64,000 nucleotides of DNA from Schistosoma mansoni (lineage: Eukaryota > Platyhelminthes > Trematoda > Strigeidida > Schistosomatidae): assembly GCF_000237925.1 (NCBI RefSeq), contig NW_017385999.1, positions 868,001-932,000 on the forward strand, given 5' to 3'. The notes under the pieces are model-generated. The model ran no database searches, had not been told where the DNA came from, and worked only from the letters and a program-made list of their open reading frames with translations. Positions 46,728-59,325 of the stretch are shown in pieces. Position 1 is the first letter of the stretch. Every line of letters begins with the position of its first letter. A program made the position numbers and the translations under genes.

Positions 46728-46862
46728 AGAAAAATTAGATTTTGTGACGTTTCGGGACTCAGTGTAAGCCACATCTTCAGAGAACACATAGCGCTTATTT
46801 ACCCTCTGAAAAAGGGGCTGACACTGAGTCACGAAACGTCAGGAAACCTAATTTGTTTACTC
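46728..46862. repeat. Fold-back element, ~55-bp arms
   Basis: The left arm includes GACGTTTCGGGACTCAGTGT and CCACATCTTCAGAG; the right arm is its imperfect inverted copy (CTCTGAAAAAGGGGCTGACA, then CTGAGTCACGAAACGTC). The arms extend outward through an AATTAGRTTT segment. The loop is about 20 bp. A single related arm lies at 62100-62143. The family is unknown. Confidence 0.75.
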
Positions 46863-49800
46863 ATTGAGATATTACACATATATATTATTTTTATTCATGA
46901 CAATCTATCCAATGCTCAGTTTATTTGAAATTATCACATCAAACCTTGGTAATGATAGCTACAAAAAACAAGAAAGGTAATAATAGTATGATTTCACCAC
47001 ATCTTATCACCTAAATCATTAAATTCAAATACAGACATTAAAATGTTTAATATGATAAGTATTAGAACATTGAAAAAGAGGTTTTAAATTTTCTGAGGGC
47101 TAACTAGAAGATTATGCTCAAGTCAACAGGAAATGAACACTTTTATTTTGACATATCTTCCTTATTTACTGATGGAAAAAATAGTCTGTAACAGCTCTGT
47201 AATCGTTATTAGAACTATATAAAAGTTTTATAGTATTGGTGCATATTAGTCATCATGCAGTAACTCCTAAATTTGTTTCACACTACCCAGTGTTCATACT
47301 GTATATTATTGTAACATGGTAGGTATCTTCTGTATTGCACTGGTTATTTTACAGGGACAAACAAACTTTTATTTAATACCAGATTCTCTTTGCATTTTGG
47401 CACTTAGGGTGAATCTATTTGTTTATCAAAAACCATTCTAAATATTCGATAACTGTAATACTTTTTGGATATTTCTGTCAAATTTATTTAAATAATTTAA
47501 ATGGATCTATTCGTGCATTGATTTGAATTGAAGATTCACTGAAAATAAGATCTATTCAATATTATTTGTTATTTAGTAAACTTTGAATGAACCAAAAACA
47601 TCCTTCCTTTTTTTTCTAGTTAGTATTGAAAACCTGAAATTTATTTCAATAAATTCTGTCAAATGAATCATTAGATCGTTTTTATTTGTTTATAAAGGAA
47701 AAAGTCACTTCAATGTAAAGTCAACGTCTTGTGAAATTCTATGTAGCAATATTTTTTGGTTTCTTCTTTGATGAGTTAAATATGGAAATTATCGATAAGA
47801 TGGAATAAATTCAGTAATAGACAGAATAATGAAATAAGCTTATGAACACAATGAAGAAACATGACCTAAATACCTACTTATCTTTTTAAGACATAATTTC
47901 CGGAAATTTCAACTTTTATTTTACGAAATGTAGAATAGGTACATTTAACTCAAGTATCATAGATAGGAAACAACGATACCCGGTCAATAACGAAATCATT
48001 TGCATTATTGTAGGTTCAGTTTATGAAAGTTATAGTGGTATCATACTTCAAGATCTAATTGACAAATTCTAAAGTAATAAGATTATAACGCGGAGTGAGA
48101 CGAACAAATGATTTCTTGAATTTGCATGATATATAGCTTTCTCTAGCCATCATTGTAATTGTTAAGCATAGTGCCAATCTCAGTTTGATATAATGTATTT
48201 TTTATAATGTTATTTGCCTACCAATAAATGACTTCCTTGATGTTAACGTTCAGTGAGTATACTTTATTATTCTCTATGTTGTTTTATCCTATATTTTCAT
48301 TATAATCTCCAAATTTTTCGAAGATCTACGGGTGTCAGGTCGCCTTAAATAATTCTACAAACTCAATAAAGTAAGCTTATCAGTTTACCGATCATGAAAG
48401 ATAGCCATAGAGTACATTCATTAATATGTAAATTGTTTACATTCTTAAAACTGTGCATTATTTTTATTAGAATTAATATATACTGAAATATTTTTTACAT
48501 TCTCCAGATAATAATTTTTGTTTATTATACGTAGATAGTGAGCTTAAAATGTACAACCCATATTTGGATTTGCATTACTTTTTATTTGTTCACACATAAA
48601 ATATTTGTAAGATATTTTGATGCTACTAGTAATGCGTTTAAGTAGTTATAATATAGAATGTTCAATTTAAAAAAGTGCTAATAGATTTAAACGGAGATTA
48701 CAGTCATGGATAGCTAGAAATGAAAACTCAATCATCTGGAACGAATAGAATCATTTCTAGTTGACAATGTTTAGGAATTCGATAGACGTATGAGGTCAAG
48801 TAATTTAAAAATCTTGCATTTTCAAATTTATATGAGTCGATGGATATCATTTCTTTGTATGTAATTATATGACCAGTGACCAAACATGTTTCTAAGTTAG
48901 CTAATATTTTATATATATCACACGAATAAAAAAGTAAATGTTTATATTACATAAAGCTGAATCGTCGACCAGCTTTACAATGGATATTCTATATTTAGAA
49001 TGGAGGATTGTGTAATTTGTTGAGTCCTGAAGTTTCACATCAAGACTTATGTAAAACAAAGTCGAGCATTTCCATCTCCAAACTAGTCTAAGACTCAGTA
49101 ATTTTTTTTGTTTTTCAAAATATTTTAATCACAAGGGTGTCCTTTTCTTGATTAAGTCTTTATACTTTTATTTAAACATATCAAATTAACACAAAAAATG
49201 TCTTCCATATTTACAGGGTTATTTGAGTCATTAAGTCTAAGAGATTTGTTAAATTATAGTTTCTGAAAATTTCGGTCGATCTAACTAACACAAGATTATA
49301 ATAACAATTAGGTACTGTTTCTTAAAACGAATGAGTTCTATACTACTGAATATAGAAATAAGTAGATAAAAGAGTACAGACATACAATATGTAATCAAGA
49401 GTGATCATGGTAGATCATTTTCTTATTTGTGAAGAAAACATTCGGATTCAGTTAATTAGAGATATACACTTCAAAATATTTATTAGGAGATTATTTGTTT
49501 TGGATAATCACTAAGCACTCCATTTTTATGATTTTGCACAATTGTTGAAGTATATCTGCATTTTCAGACTTTAGTGAAAACATCATCTAAATAATAGAAT
49601 ATTCCAGAAATAACTGGAAAAGTTTTATGATAAAAACAAACATGGTTAAGAAAATAGTCAATATTTATCTGTCAGATAATTACTATGATATGAAAAGTAC
49701 ATAATAACATTTCATCAATATACTGAATAATATGTATATGCTGAGGTCGTTACTCTACTGGGTACTTTCTAATCATCCAGATACCTGTTTATGTAATGCT

Positions 49801-52800
49801 AAATGACTTACTATATATCTGATTTTCAACAAAATTGTTTTATAATTCAAGAGGGATTATTATCAAAGTCAGTGAAATCAGTTTTTCAGTGAGAAAATTA
49901 TCAGATACAACTAATTGATGTCATAAAATGGAAAGAATATAAATATAAATATCAATCCTATTTATTAGCTATCTATCAAAATCCCTTTATTGTTCTTTTA
50001 AAAAAAATCAATACAATGATGTTTTATCATATATGAATCATCATTGTAATTGTCATTTTAAACTATGTAACTATTTTGATGAATGTTTCAAACAAAAGTT
50101 AATTCAATAAATCAATATTTTCCTAATCAATAATTAATTACCTAATAATAAATCACATTATTCCATTTTTTTATCATTTATTAGATCATCTCATATGACT
50201 TTAATTTGTCCTTTTCCATTATTATTTATTTATTTATTTGATTGTTTTTTGTTTAACATAGCGATTATTATTATTATTATTATTATTGAAAAATCGTGGC
50301 CATGGTGGAAAATTCAATATAATCTTATAGTTTTTGTTCTGATGTTTAAAAAGAAAAGAAATCAATGATGAGTTAAAGGTTGTCACTAAGTAGACAGTTT
50401 CGGAAATGAAATCGAATATAATTAGGGATAAAGTGTGCTAGTATAACCATAGGGATGTAAAAAAAAGTTTAAGAATAGAGGGAACTGAGACTATTTAGCA
50501 ACTTGACCACTTTATGATAGGCAGTAGTCTGGTATTTTTGTGTTTGTGAAGTATTGTCGTTGAAAATATAGAGAATTGGTAGGCTGCTAGCAATTTATCA
50601 TTGTTGCGTTGGCAAAATTTGTTTTGTGTGATGTGGAATAATCGGATGAGTTGATGCTGAGTAAAAATATCTTGTAGATTGATCTAGTTGTAAAATTTCA
50701 TACATAAAGAGGTTTGAAAGATGTGTTTTCCCACATCTAACCACAACCTATCCGGACAGGCAGTTTTGGTTGAGATAAGAGATTTATAACAGATAGCTAG
50801 TGGGATTCAAACCATGATATATCCTAACTACATTAACAGAACCGTACTGAGAAGTGTAGACTACTCGGTTGGTGTCCATCTGATAGATCTATTTAGCAGC
50901 TTGGGACTGTAGGTGAACTGGAACAAAGAGATTTGTTCTTTTCTATCCTAAGGTTTTGAGCTTCAGTATTTTTTCGTCATTTTATTACTTAAATCCATTC
51001 ATTTTTTTCAAATTATATTCAGTAATCTTTAGCATTTATTAGTATTAGTAACACAACTTTCACTTAAACCATTCTGTTTTTCGTCTTGATATGCTAAAAT
51101 ATTCTAGGAGTTTGAGGTAACTCAGATTTGTACTAGTTCTTATGTTCATTATGACTGACGGACAGTTATGTTACTGGTTCCTCAGTTCCTTTATTTCGTT
51201 TCTAGTTTGTAAACAAATGAAAAACATGTTATACTCACTATCCTGTTAAATTTAGCGCCCGAACAATGTGTTTATCACTTGGTTCTCATCTTCAGGGCTG
51301 GAGCTCTTATAGAAAAAATTCATCAGTTTATATAATTTGTTGACAAAGAGCTCCCTATATTTTGGCTATATCAACTTACAATGAATGCACAGTTAGACAC
51401 ACCATCCATCCAACTGCTTTCTTATTGGTGAAAGATTAATTGGTCAAATATAAAAGTCATAATATATATTAAAAATTAATCATGATCAATCATTTGGATT
51501 AAGAGTATATAAGTGATGTCTGGAAATCTGGATGTACAATTAGATAAGTAAGACGTGTTTTTTTAATTATAATCCAAATAAGTATCTTCCGTTTCCCTTT
51601 TTTTTCTTCAAATTCTTATGTCATTTTGTCATATACATTTAGAGTAGAATTTGATGTTGAACAGTATAAACGCTGTGCAATACTTACCACTAGCCCATAT
51701 TGTTAGTTAGTGATGATAATATAAACGTACCAATCTGTAGTGCTTAATCGTTTTATTATACTGAAAAAGGTCAAGTAGATAATTTATTTCATATTAGAGA
51801 TATAATACAATTGAGCTCGAGTCCCATTTTAACAAAATGAATTGTCACCGAGCAGTCAGTTTACTCAAAATTATTTTGATTATGATTGATTCTCAGTTGT
51901 TAACACAAAGTTTGTATCATTTTTCTTTTTTGGTGATATTAAAAATATCAAATCAATAATATCTTTTCATTATAAATAGTTGGTTTAATTGCCAACCGAA
52001 TCCAAGCTACAATTGCTTTATGAATGAATTTCAATTATGAAGTATCGTTTTACATTGTATACTATTTGATTTCTGGATGATATAAGGTTATTTCAAAAAA
52101 TATCTTATCAAAATATTATTTAACACCTATTATTGATGATAGAATTCATTTTAATGGTATCTTAATTGAACATGATAAAAGTCCTTTAGATGTTCCGCTG
52201 GTAGATTATTTCTTCATTATGGATTTCAAAAAGAAAATAAGAATAATGACTTAGTTAACAATCAGTTTAATGCCTTCATAGAAAGTTTCTTGACATTTAA
52301 TGAAGCAATTCTAGTCACTCGACGATATTGATTTTATGATACTCTTGCTTATGAAACATATAAGATCATTTTATAGTCAAACTTCATGAATGAAAATGGG
52401 GAATCATCTTTAAGATAATCAAAATCTTCAAAATACTTAGTAAATAAAATTTAAACAATCAGCTGAATGGATATGATATGAATAATTTGAAAAGTATGTA
52501 AAGATTGTTTTCTTCATGAATTGAGAGTAGTCAAGGAACATTCAGACATTCTTTTTTCCAATTGTACATTTGAATAATACAAGAACAACGAGTGTTGTAG
52601 ATTATGAAGTCATTTGTTTTGACGATTTCTTTCAGTTATCTATATTATAGAAATAATAATAATAATAATTAGTATTATTATTTTTATTTAAAACTAATGA
52701 ATATGCTTAATATCATATTCATAAAAATTAGTAAAACAGAAGAATAAATATGGAAGAATAATGAAAATATTCTAGTTGCCTAATATTTATTTGTTAAAGT

Positions 52801-53129
52801 GATTGAATATATATATATATATATTTGGACTAATTTGAAGGTTCTAGAAGAAATACTTTAAAAACACATAGGAACAAGTTTTCAGAAAATAAAGACTGCT
52901 ATCAAGAGTTAAGTAATGAAAATAGGTTAGATTGGATAATTTATACACATATATAATTCCTCTTTTTACTGACCTTCATTAATATGATATAAAGTAGGTG
53001 TATTGATTGTAAATAATTATGTCTATTGTTACCATGTTGTAAAGAGCCGGAGGTCATTCACAAAATAAATGAATTTATGTTTTTTTCGACTACATTTATT
53101 GTTCTTAGTGGGAGAACAGGAAACCATTG
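46863..53129. other. AT-rich DNA without recognised genes
   Basis: About 6.3 kb with no supported gene. Short features only: (ATT)n at 50274-50287, a TA run near 52807-52824, and a ~35-bp LINE-like fragment (AGTGTAGACTACTCGGTTGG) at 50855-50890. This could be intergenic DNA or a long intron. Confidence 0.5.
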
Positions 53130-53205
53130 ACAACCAGGTAGCATTAGACAGTCGTTTTTGCCTTATTATGTCACACTATAGTACACCTCATCCAATGTAG
53201 TCGAA
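53130..53205 (-). mobile_element. Degenerate family-2 retroposon tail
   Basis: Minus strand aligns with the hammerhead region of family 2: GGATGAGGTGTACTA, then ACATAATAAGGC, AAAA, ACGACTGTC and TAATGCTACCTGG. Every core box has changed. It is flanked by short inverted segments (TTTCGACTACATT and AATGTAGTCGAAA). Confidence 0.4.
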
Positions 53206-54654
53206 AATAAACTTAGCTGGTTCTCATAATTCTCTAATGTTTATTTTCTTGTATGTCTATTTCAATTGTTTGATTAACTTCTTTATGACGTAATGTATTC
53301 AGATTATGAAAATACAATCGTATCTAATGTATACAGTTGAACAATATAATTTAATACCGTACTGAGTTATTACATTATAAAATTTTTCTATGTTAATACT
53401 CCGGAGCAAATAGTTATATTGTCAATATCGATTGGTAACCGATTGAAAAATTGTCCTTAAATTTTATTTTATTAATATGGTTATGATTCTCGACATTACT
53501 ATTAGTATAAAATTACTTTAAAAAGCAATGATTTAACTAATTTAACTGAATCACGTATCGTGTATGTGTTCAGATTATAATACATGTAACCTTATATTAA
53601 TGAGGTAAAGTATGATTTACTTTCTTAATGATAACCAGTTTTAATTAATCACAGGTAAATTATTCTTATTCTTATTTTCAATAATTCATTATGTTAACTA
53701 AATGGGAAACAAGAAATTAGCAAACATGGTTGAGACAAAAATAGAATTGATTTGATTTTGAAAATTGAAACCAAAGGATACTGTTAATGTGAAATAATGA
53801 TCTTAATGTTTCTTGTTTTTTCCGTTAACAATCAATCGATGAACTTCGTTAGTGCACTTTGCACCTGATCAATAGACAATAGGAATGTCAATTGTCCAAG
53901 TTATCCATTAGAAAGTTAGAAAGTCAGCTGATTGGTCATAAGTACTCATTATTATTATGACTTATAATTGTATGGTTATTTATGTAAAATCGACTGCTAC
54001 TATTTAAAAATTTCAATACGTTAATAACTAAGATATTTATAAAAAAAGTTGAGTAACACACTGATTGTCAATTTCGATTTTTATTGTAGATATAAAGGAT
54101 AACTTATAAATACGACTGCATAGAAACACTATTATTTATTTACTTACTAAATTTCCATTATAAAAAATATTCAGACTCGTTCACTATAAAAAATCTTTAC
54201 TAGTTTCATACGTTATTTTTTACGTAACTTCTTAACTGTATGTCACTGTTTCCTTTTGGGATAATATTTAAAAAGTTATTACAATAATCACTAAACTATT
54301 TTCACAAACTTACTGTTAACAGATACATGTATATTAGAATGAATTATAAGGTAGATTGCCTAGAAAACCGCGTGTTAACACTGACAGATTTACTTTGATT
54401 TCTTTGAATTGAATGAACAAAATAAGGCCTTTACATTTAATTGTAACACAGAACCACAAATATTGAATACGATTTACTGTGCTCAAATGAATAATAATAA
54501 TATCTACGAGTATATTTTATTGCTAAACAAAAATCTTAGGAGAAGTCTGAACAAATGATATTCAACATCAAACAATGAAATATGCTTATTGACATAAAAT
54601 GAGGAAGTTGTTCGTGTCAGCAAATTCACATTAAACAAATATTAAAAGCAGAGA

Positions 54655-54835
54655 TGGTTAGTGGATGACAATGGAATCCAGGACGCGTGTTTCGTCTTAT
54701 TTGTGACTCGTTAGCTGGATGTACCTGCATCTCAGAGTTGATGTTCACTCTTGGACTCGAACCCAGTAACGTCCTCTTCGAAAGCCGTCCTATTATCCAC
54801 TTAGCTATTGAGTCCTGATAGCCACTTGCTTGTGC
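54655..54835 (-). mobile_element. Smalpha-type tRNA-derived retroposon with hammerhead tail
   Basis: On the minus strand: A box TAGCTAAGTGG (54797-54807), B box GGTTCGAGTCC (54753-54763), then the Smalpha linker GTGAACATCAACTCTGAG and ATGCAGGTACATCCAG, then the hammerhead and CTGGATTCC. This is the best-preserved Smalpha copy in the window. Smalpha elements are known schistosome retroposons encoding hammerhead ribozymes. Confidence 0.85.
54676..54720 (-). ncRNA. Hammerhead ribozyme motif, Smalpha type, degenerate
   Basis: Stem I ATCCAG pairs perfectly with CTGGAT. Core CTAACGA (consensus CTGANGA; G5 is changed), stem II GTC/GAC, GAAA intact, then CACGCGTC with a GTC cleavage triplet. Loss of G5 and a weakened stem III make self-cleavage unlikely. 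Confidence 0.75.
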
Positions 54836-55214
54836 TATGGGGTGAATTTTAAATTCATTCGGTACTGTCTGCCTAAATCTTCCCATTGATGTATAGGACT
54901 GCAATTGATCAATCTCTTATTGGCATATGCGTATCCTATGCGAAGCCATATTTGCCTATAATGTTTGTGACTTAAGACAAATATCGAGGCAATTTGCTTT
55001 CTTTCTTTGTTACGGCTTACCTTTAACCTGTCTAGTTGACCTTTTAATTTTCATATAAAAATGTCTTAACAAGTATATGTGTGATCAGATTGTTCGTAAT
55101 GTATTGCGCAATTATTGAACTTTACAAAATCAATTTTCAGAAAAATATATCGCATGTGAGACAGTTATCCACTGAAATTAATAGATGAAGGATTGAACAA
55201 AATGATGTATTAAT

Positions 55215-55410
55215 CGAAGTTAGACATTAACATCGTTTGATGACGGCTCGCTAGTCTAGAGACAAGGCATTCGCGCATGAGACCTCGATTCGATTCCTGC
55301 GTGCATGGATGTCAAAATACACTATTGAGGACTCTAATACTAGGACGAAATGGGAATCTAATGACTCCAAGTTTCCAGTGGTGTTTTAGCCTAGATGGAT
55401 TAGTGATTTA
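55215..55410 (+). mobile_element. Family-2 retroposon, older copy
   Basis: Has the leader GAAGTTAGACATTAACATC, an A-box-like CTAGTCTAGAGAC, a B-box-like CGATTCGATTCC, then ACACTA, TTGAGGA, TAGGAC, GAAA and TAATGACTCCAAG in the order of the hammerhead tail, and a degraded version of the CCAGTGGT tail. Confidence 0.65.
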
Positions 55411-56950
55411 AACTGAGGAAATGTAATTATTAGTGACATTAATCTTTACCGTTTGCAAAGATGCTTATGAGAAAAGCACACTGAAGCACAAGAAATCATT
55501 AGTATTACAGAAAAATATCCGATAATCTTCACAAATTATTCTTCTCTAACTTGGTCAATAATTGAGTGTGGCTATTTGTGATAGTCAAATTATCTATTTG
55601 TCAAGTCCCAGTTAAAGAAGAAAATGAGTTACGTGGTTAAAAAATATATTTAATTCTGATTGGTTGAAAGAAATTGTCAAAAAACATATGATTTCATTAT
55701 TGCTCGTCTTTATTCAATTTGTTTATTTACAAAAAATCAACCATATCAACCATAAATAAATATGCACAAATGATCAGATGCGATGTGCTTTTGTCGTAGA
55801 TTAATATATTCAATTCGTGGATCTGCTTTGGTGTCACGACATTAATTGTAATTGAGCTTTGAAAGGGAAGATTATAGGTTATACTATTGAGTTATAAATG
55901 TGTACAACATTTATACTTACAGTAATTTATTGATTATACATTTGATGGGAAATTCAATGTAATTACATGATTGATTGTTGAATAATTGTAAGGGAACGCA
56001 TTCTGTTGAATATGGTGATATTCATTTTATAAATGGCTCAGTAGCTGTTTCTATTATAAGTACATGATTGATAATGTCTTGCTCTTAGAATTACTAACAG
56101 GTTGTGCTTATCAACATTTCTATCAGCTTTACACTCAGGATATTTAGAACTATCTGTCTAAATATATCAGCATATTGTTTTTAGTCATATTCACAGTTGA
56201 AAGGGTGTGACTTATTTATATGCCGAATATTTCATATCTAACTAGCCAGTTTTTCTCCACTCATATTCTATACATGTTGACAAACTGATTAAATAGTCAT
56301 AATAAATAAGATTTTTATTTAATCTTGAAAGTATTTACAAGTTCAATTATGAGATAGTAGATTCAAAATAAGTAATATGTATCTAAAATCTGAAATGACT
56401 ACACGAATGTTATTGACATTTAACTAGAGCTATATAGATTACTTAATAATAAAAAATAATATTTACTCAAAATTACTTGATTTCTAAATATGGGTATTTT
56501 AATTCCTAATAAATAATCTGTACTATAAAACTGGGGTTTTTTTAAAGATAGAATACATACCAAATTATGAAAAATATCATTATTTGTACTTGTTTCTTCT
56601 GGTTATTTGGAAACATATGACTTCATATAGTACTAATTAGTTTAAAAGGTTCATACTAATCATCATTCAGTAGTAAACAATATTATTTAGTTAGATCGTT
56701 TGTGCGAATTGAATTCAATCGATAAATTTGAAATGTAATCACTTGAGTAAATGGCTAGATATTTTGTTCATATTTAGGAGTTCGGTACTTGAACCTGATT
56801 GGTATATTGTAGTGATGAACTAGTGTAACATCTGTACTTTTTTAAATGATAGCACCATTTCTGACTACGACACTGTGGTATCTAGTACTATGTAAAGACC
56901 ACATAGGTTATTCTAGCTTACGGACAGACCGATTAATTTATTCTTTCAGA
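55411..56950. other. AT-rich DNA without recognised features
   Basis: No gene or repeat family recognised on either strand. Confidence 0.5.
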
Positions 56951-56956
56951 GCCACG

Positions 56957-57223
56957 TGTTGACCTTGTTAACTCTGGCTGTTTTTATATAAGTGTATGTG
57001 CATGCATTACTTATCGTACTCATCACATATGTGTAACTAATTTTTGTACGATAATAAATATTGAGTTACCCTTGATCAAATCGAGTTGGCTTACTCGCCT
57101 TAGCTTTGCTTTCCCTCCTTTTATTCTGAATGTCTATCTGGATTAATGGATGCTTGAAATAAATTCCTCTAACGCAACCTGTATTTGGCTTCTTATTACC
57201 GCCGTCCAACTAACAGGGTTAGC
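56957..57223 (+). mobile_element. Possible solo LTR relic
   Basis: A less AT-rich block starting TGTTGACC and ending CAACTAACA has a TATA-like TTTTTATATAAG near its start and AATAAA about 100 bp later, an LTR-like order. No target duplication and no internal region were found, so the call is weak. If real, it is an old fossil of a Metaviridae-like (gypsy-type) element, by analogy with known schistosome LTR elements. Confidence 0.25.
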
Positions 57224-57535
57224 CTAGGTAATATATAGATTCATTTGAAAGATTATATTCATAACCTGTTCATACGTTCAACTGAATTTGGGTCAGATCA
57301 ACACACCACAAAAACACTATCATTAGCTTATTGAATTCAAACAGTTTTTCAAAGACCTCCGGTTAACACTGATTATTCAAATCAAATCTATTTGTGATAT
57401 AAACTATACAATGATCAACCTCCGCAAACCTATTTTATCAAATGCTTTTAGTAATTGGTTACGTATGCTGCAATGATTGCATCTTCTTGTTAGATCGACT
57501 GAATATTGTATCTAATCTAATATAGTTGACTATAT

Positions 57536-58098
57536 TTTATTGATTTATTTAAATATATAAATGTTGGTACAAGGGGGCACCAGATATATATGCGCTACAC
57601 AAGGATACACAAATTAAGAATAAAAGGGAATGAATAAGCGACGTCGTAAATAATAATGATAATACTAATAAAAATAATATAAATTGTCTGACTCTTATTA
57701 GGAGCGAAAATAGTATTGTCAGTAGAAAGCGTCATTTCATCTATTTCTGCGAGGGCTGTGATACTGCCAAGGTACCCAGACCGAAGAAGGTGGTTTTCTT
57801 AGGGGGCCACACCCCAAGCCTTTGACCTAAGGGTTTAACCCACAAGGCAGTGGAGCATGGTGAGGAGATGCAGTCCCATGATAGCCGGTGACCAACAATT
57901 GGTCCATATGCCATTTGTTCCCTCAGAATACTGGAGCCCATGTGCAAAATTGGTTTGAAATCAGGGTTTTCCAACTCCCTTACGTGAACTTTCTGTGTCC
58001 GCTAGCTCGGTTAAAGCGCCGGACATTTGCTTTTCGTCCTCTGAATTTCGTAAACAATACCCGCGCCACGAGAAGGCAGTGAGTAGGACTTCCCTGAC
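57536..58098 (-). mobile_element. ~530-bp retroposon family, 5'-truncated copy 3
   Basis: Minus-strand copy starting at CAGGGAAGTCCTACTCACTG, so it lacks the first ~90 bp. It keeps CTTTAACCGAGC, GGAAAACCCTGATTTC, CAGTATCACAGCCCTCGCA and the GGTACCAACATTTATAT-like end. About 130 bp of extra sequence (roughly 57600-57735) lies between the CCTCGCAG block and the 3' end; a similar stretch occurs in the 10.4 kb fragment, pointing to a second subfamily. Confidence 0.85.
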
Positions 58099-59175
58099 TA
58101 TAACATTCACAACATAAAGAAACATTCAGAAATGGTATATAGATTAAATTATATATGCTTTAATAATGAAATTTTAATAATAATATGAACAACTATAAAG
58201 ATTCTCTTACAAATTAAACTTATAATCATCATTTCCTAATCATTAAATTTATTTTATTTTCAAACTTTAAACTTTTGAAAAAAAAAGATTTTAAAAAAAA
58301 ATGACAATTTTGATTAGAGTTTTTGTTTAAAAAAGAAAAGAAATTTATAAAAGTTAAATATTCAATATGAATTTTAAAATAAAACAAATTGAAACTAATT
58401 AAATGAATTAATAATACAAAGAAATAAATTTAAATACGATATACTTGTATGTTTTAGTTGTACTCAAGTTTTTTTTGTTTTCCTTTAAGATTAAAATTTG
58501 GTATTATTTAGGCTCCAAAGTTTATATTCATTTAGTTTTATGATTTGGTGAATAAATATTTAAGAAAGTAAAAATAAATCGATTGAATATATAAAGTTAA
58601 GTGAAATTAAACAATCATTTGTTTTATTCAACTATTTTGAAAAAAAAAGATAGTTCAAATAAAGATGAAATGATTTTTTAAGTATTTTATTCAGGTCTTT
58701 TGAAATTATTCAGTTGGCGGTAATCACTGGACTTTTTCTTGTGTCTAGACAACAAAGGTCGTTTAAGCGGTGAATGTGTTTATTTGAAATTGTTGTCCAA
58801 GACAGACTGTTTCTTTTATTTTTAAGGCAGTGAATAGTAATAATAATAACAACGGTCAATATGGACGGGTTAATTAGACATTTTGCTTTATGACCTTCTT
58901 GTTTTCTAAGTAACAAATCAGTTAGACACAAGAGAGATCATTGATTATCATTAAGAATAAGATAGGTTCTTGTCATTAATAGTAACAATTTGAATTATCT
59001 AGCTGTTGATATGCGCGAATTAATTTTAATCCGCATTGGCCGGTATGTGTGCATCATGAGCTAATTGGCTTGATTTAGTAAACTATTCTGAAAAAAAAAC
59101 GTGTGACAGAATGGCTAAATGTGAAGTATGCACCATTACAAATGACTTTATACACGTTGGACAAATTAGTAGTTA
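58099..59175. other. AT-rich DNA without recognised features
   Basis: Very AT-rich; no supported gene or element. Confidence 0.5.
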
Positions 59176-59179
59176 CTTG

Positions 59180-59325
59180 GGGGCCAGTAATTCAGTGGAT
59201 AACACATTGGCATTAGAAGTGAAAGTTTATGTGTTTGAGTCTCAGTGTGAATATCAACACTGGAAAACAGTTACATTCATCTGAAGGAACTTTAATTGGG
59301 CAAGACGCACGTCCTGATTTCCGTT
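59180..59325 (+). mobile_element. Smalpha-type retroposon relic
   Basis: A-box-like TTCAGTGGATAACACATTGG, B-box-like GTTTGAGTCTC (59232-59242), linker GTGAATATCAACACTGG, then a degraded hammerhead region ATCTGAAGGAAC, GGGCAAGACGC and ACGTCCTGATTTCC. Confidence 0.65.

Noticed and set aside
53080-53200. Short inverted repeat (TTTCGACTACATT / AATGTAGTCGAAA) as transposon ends
   Set aside because: Arms are only ~14 bp, no target duplication is visible, and the interior is a retroposon relic; chance pairing or a secondary event is likely.
54753-54807. A and B boxes suggesting a tRNA gene
   Set aside because: No acceptor or anticodon stem can be formed; the boxes belong to a Smalpha-type retroposon. 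The same applies to the heads at 24.0, 31.8 and 37.3 kb.
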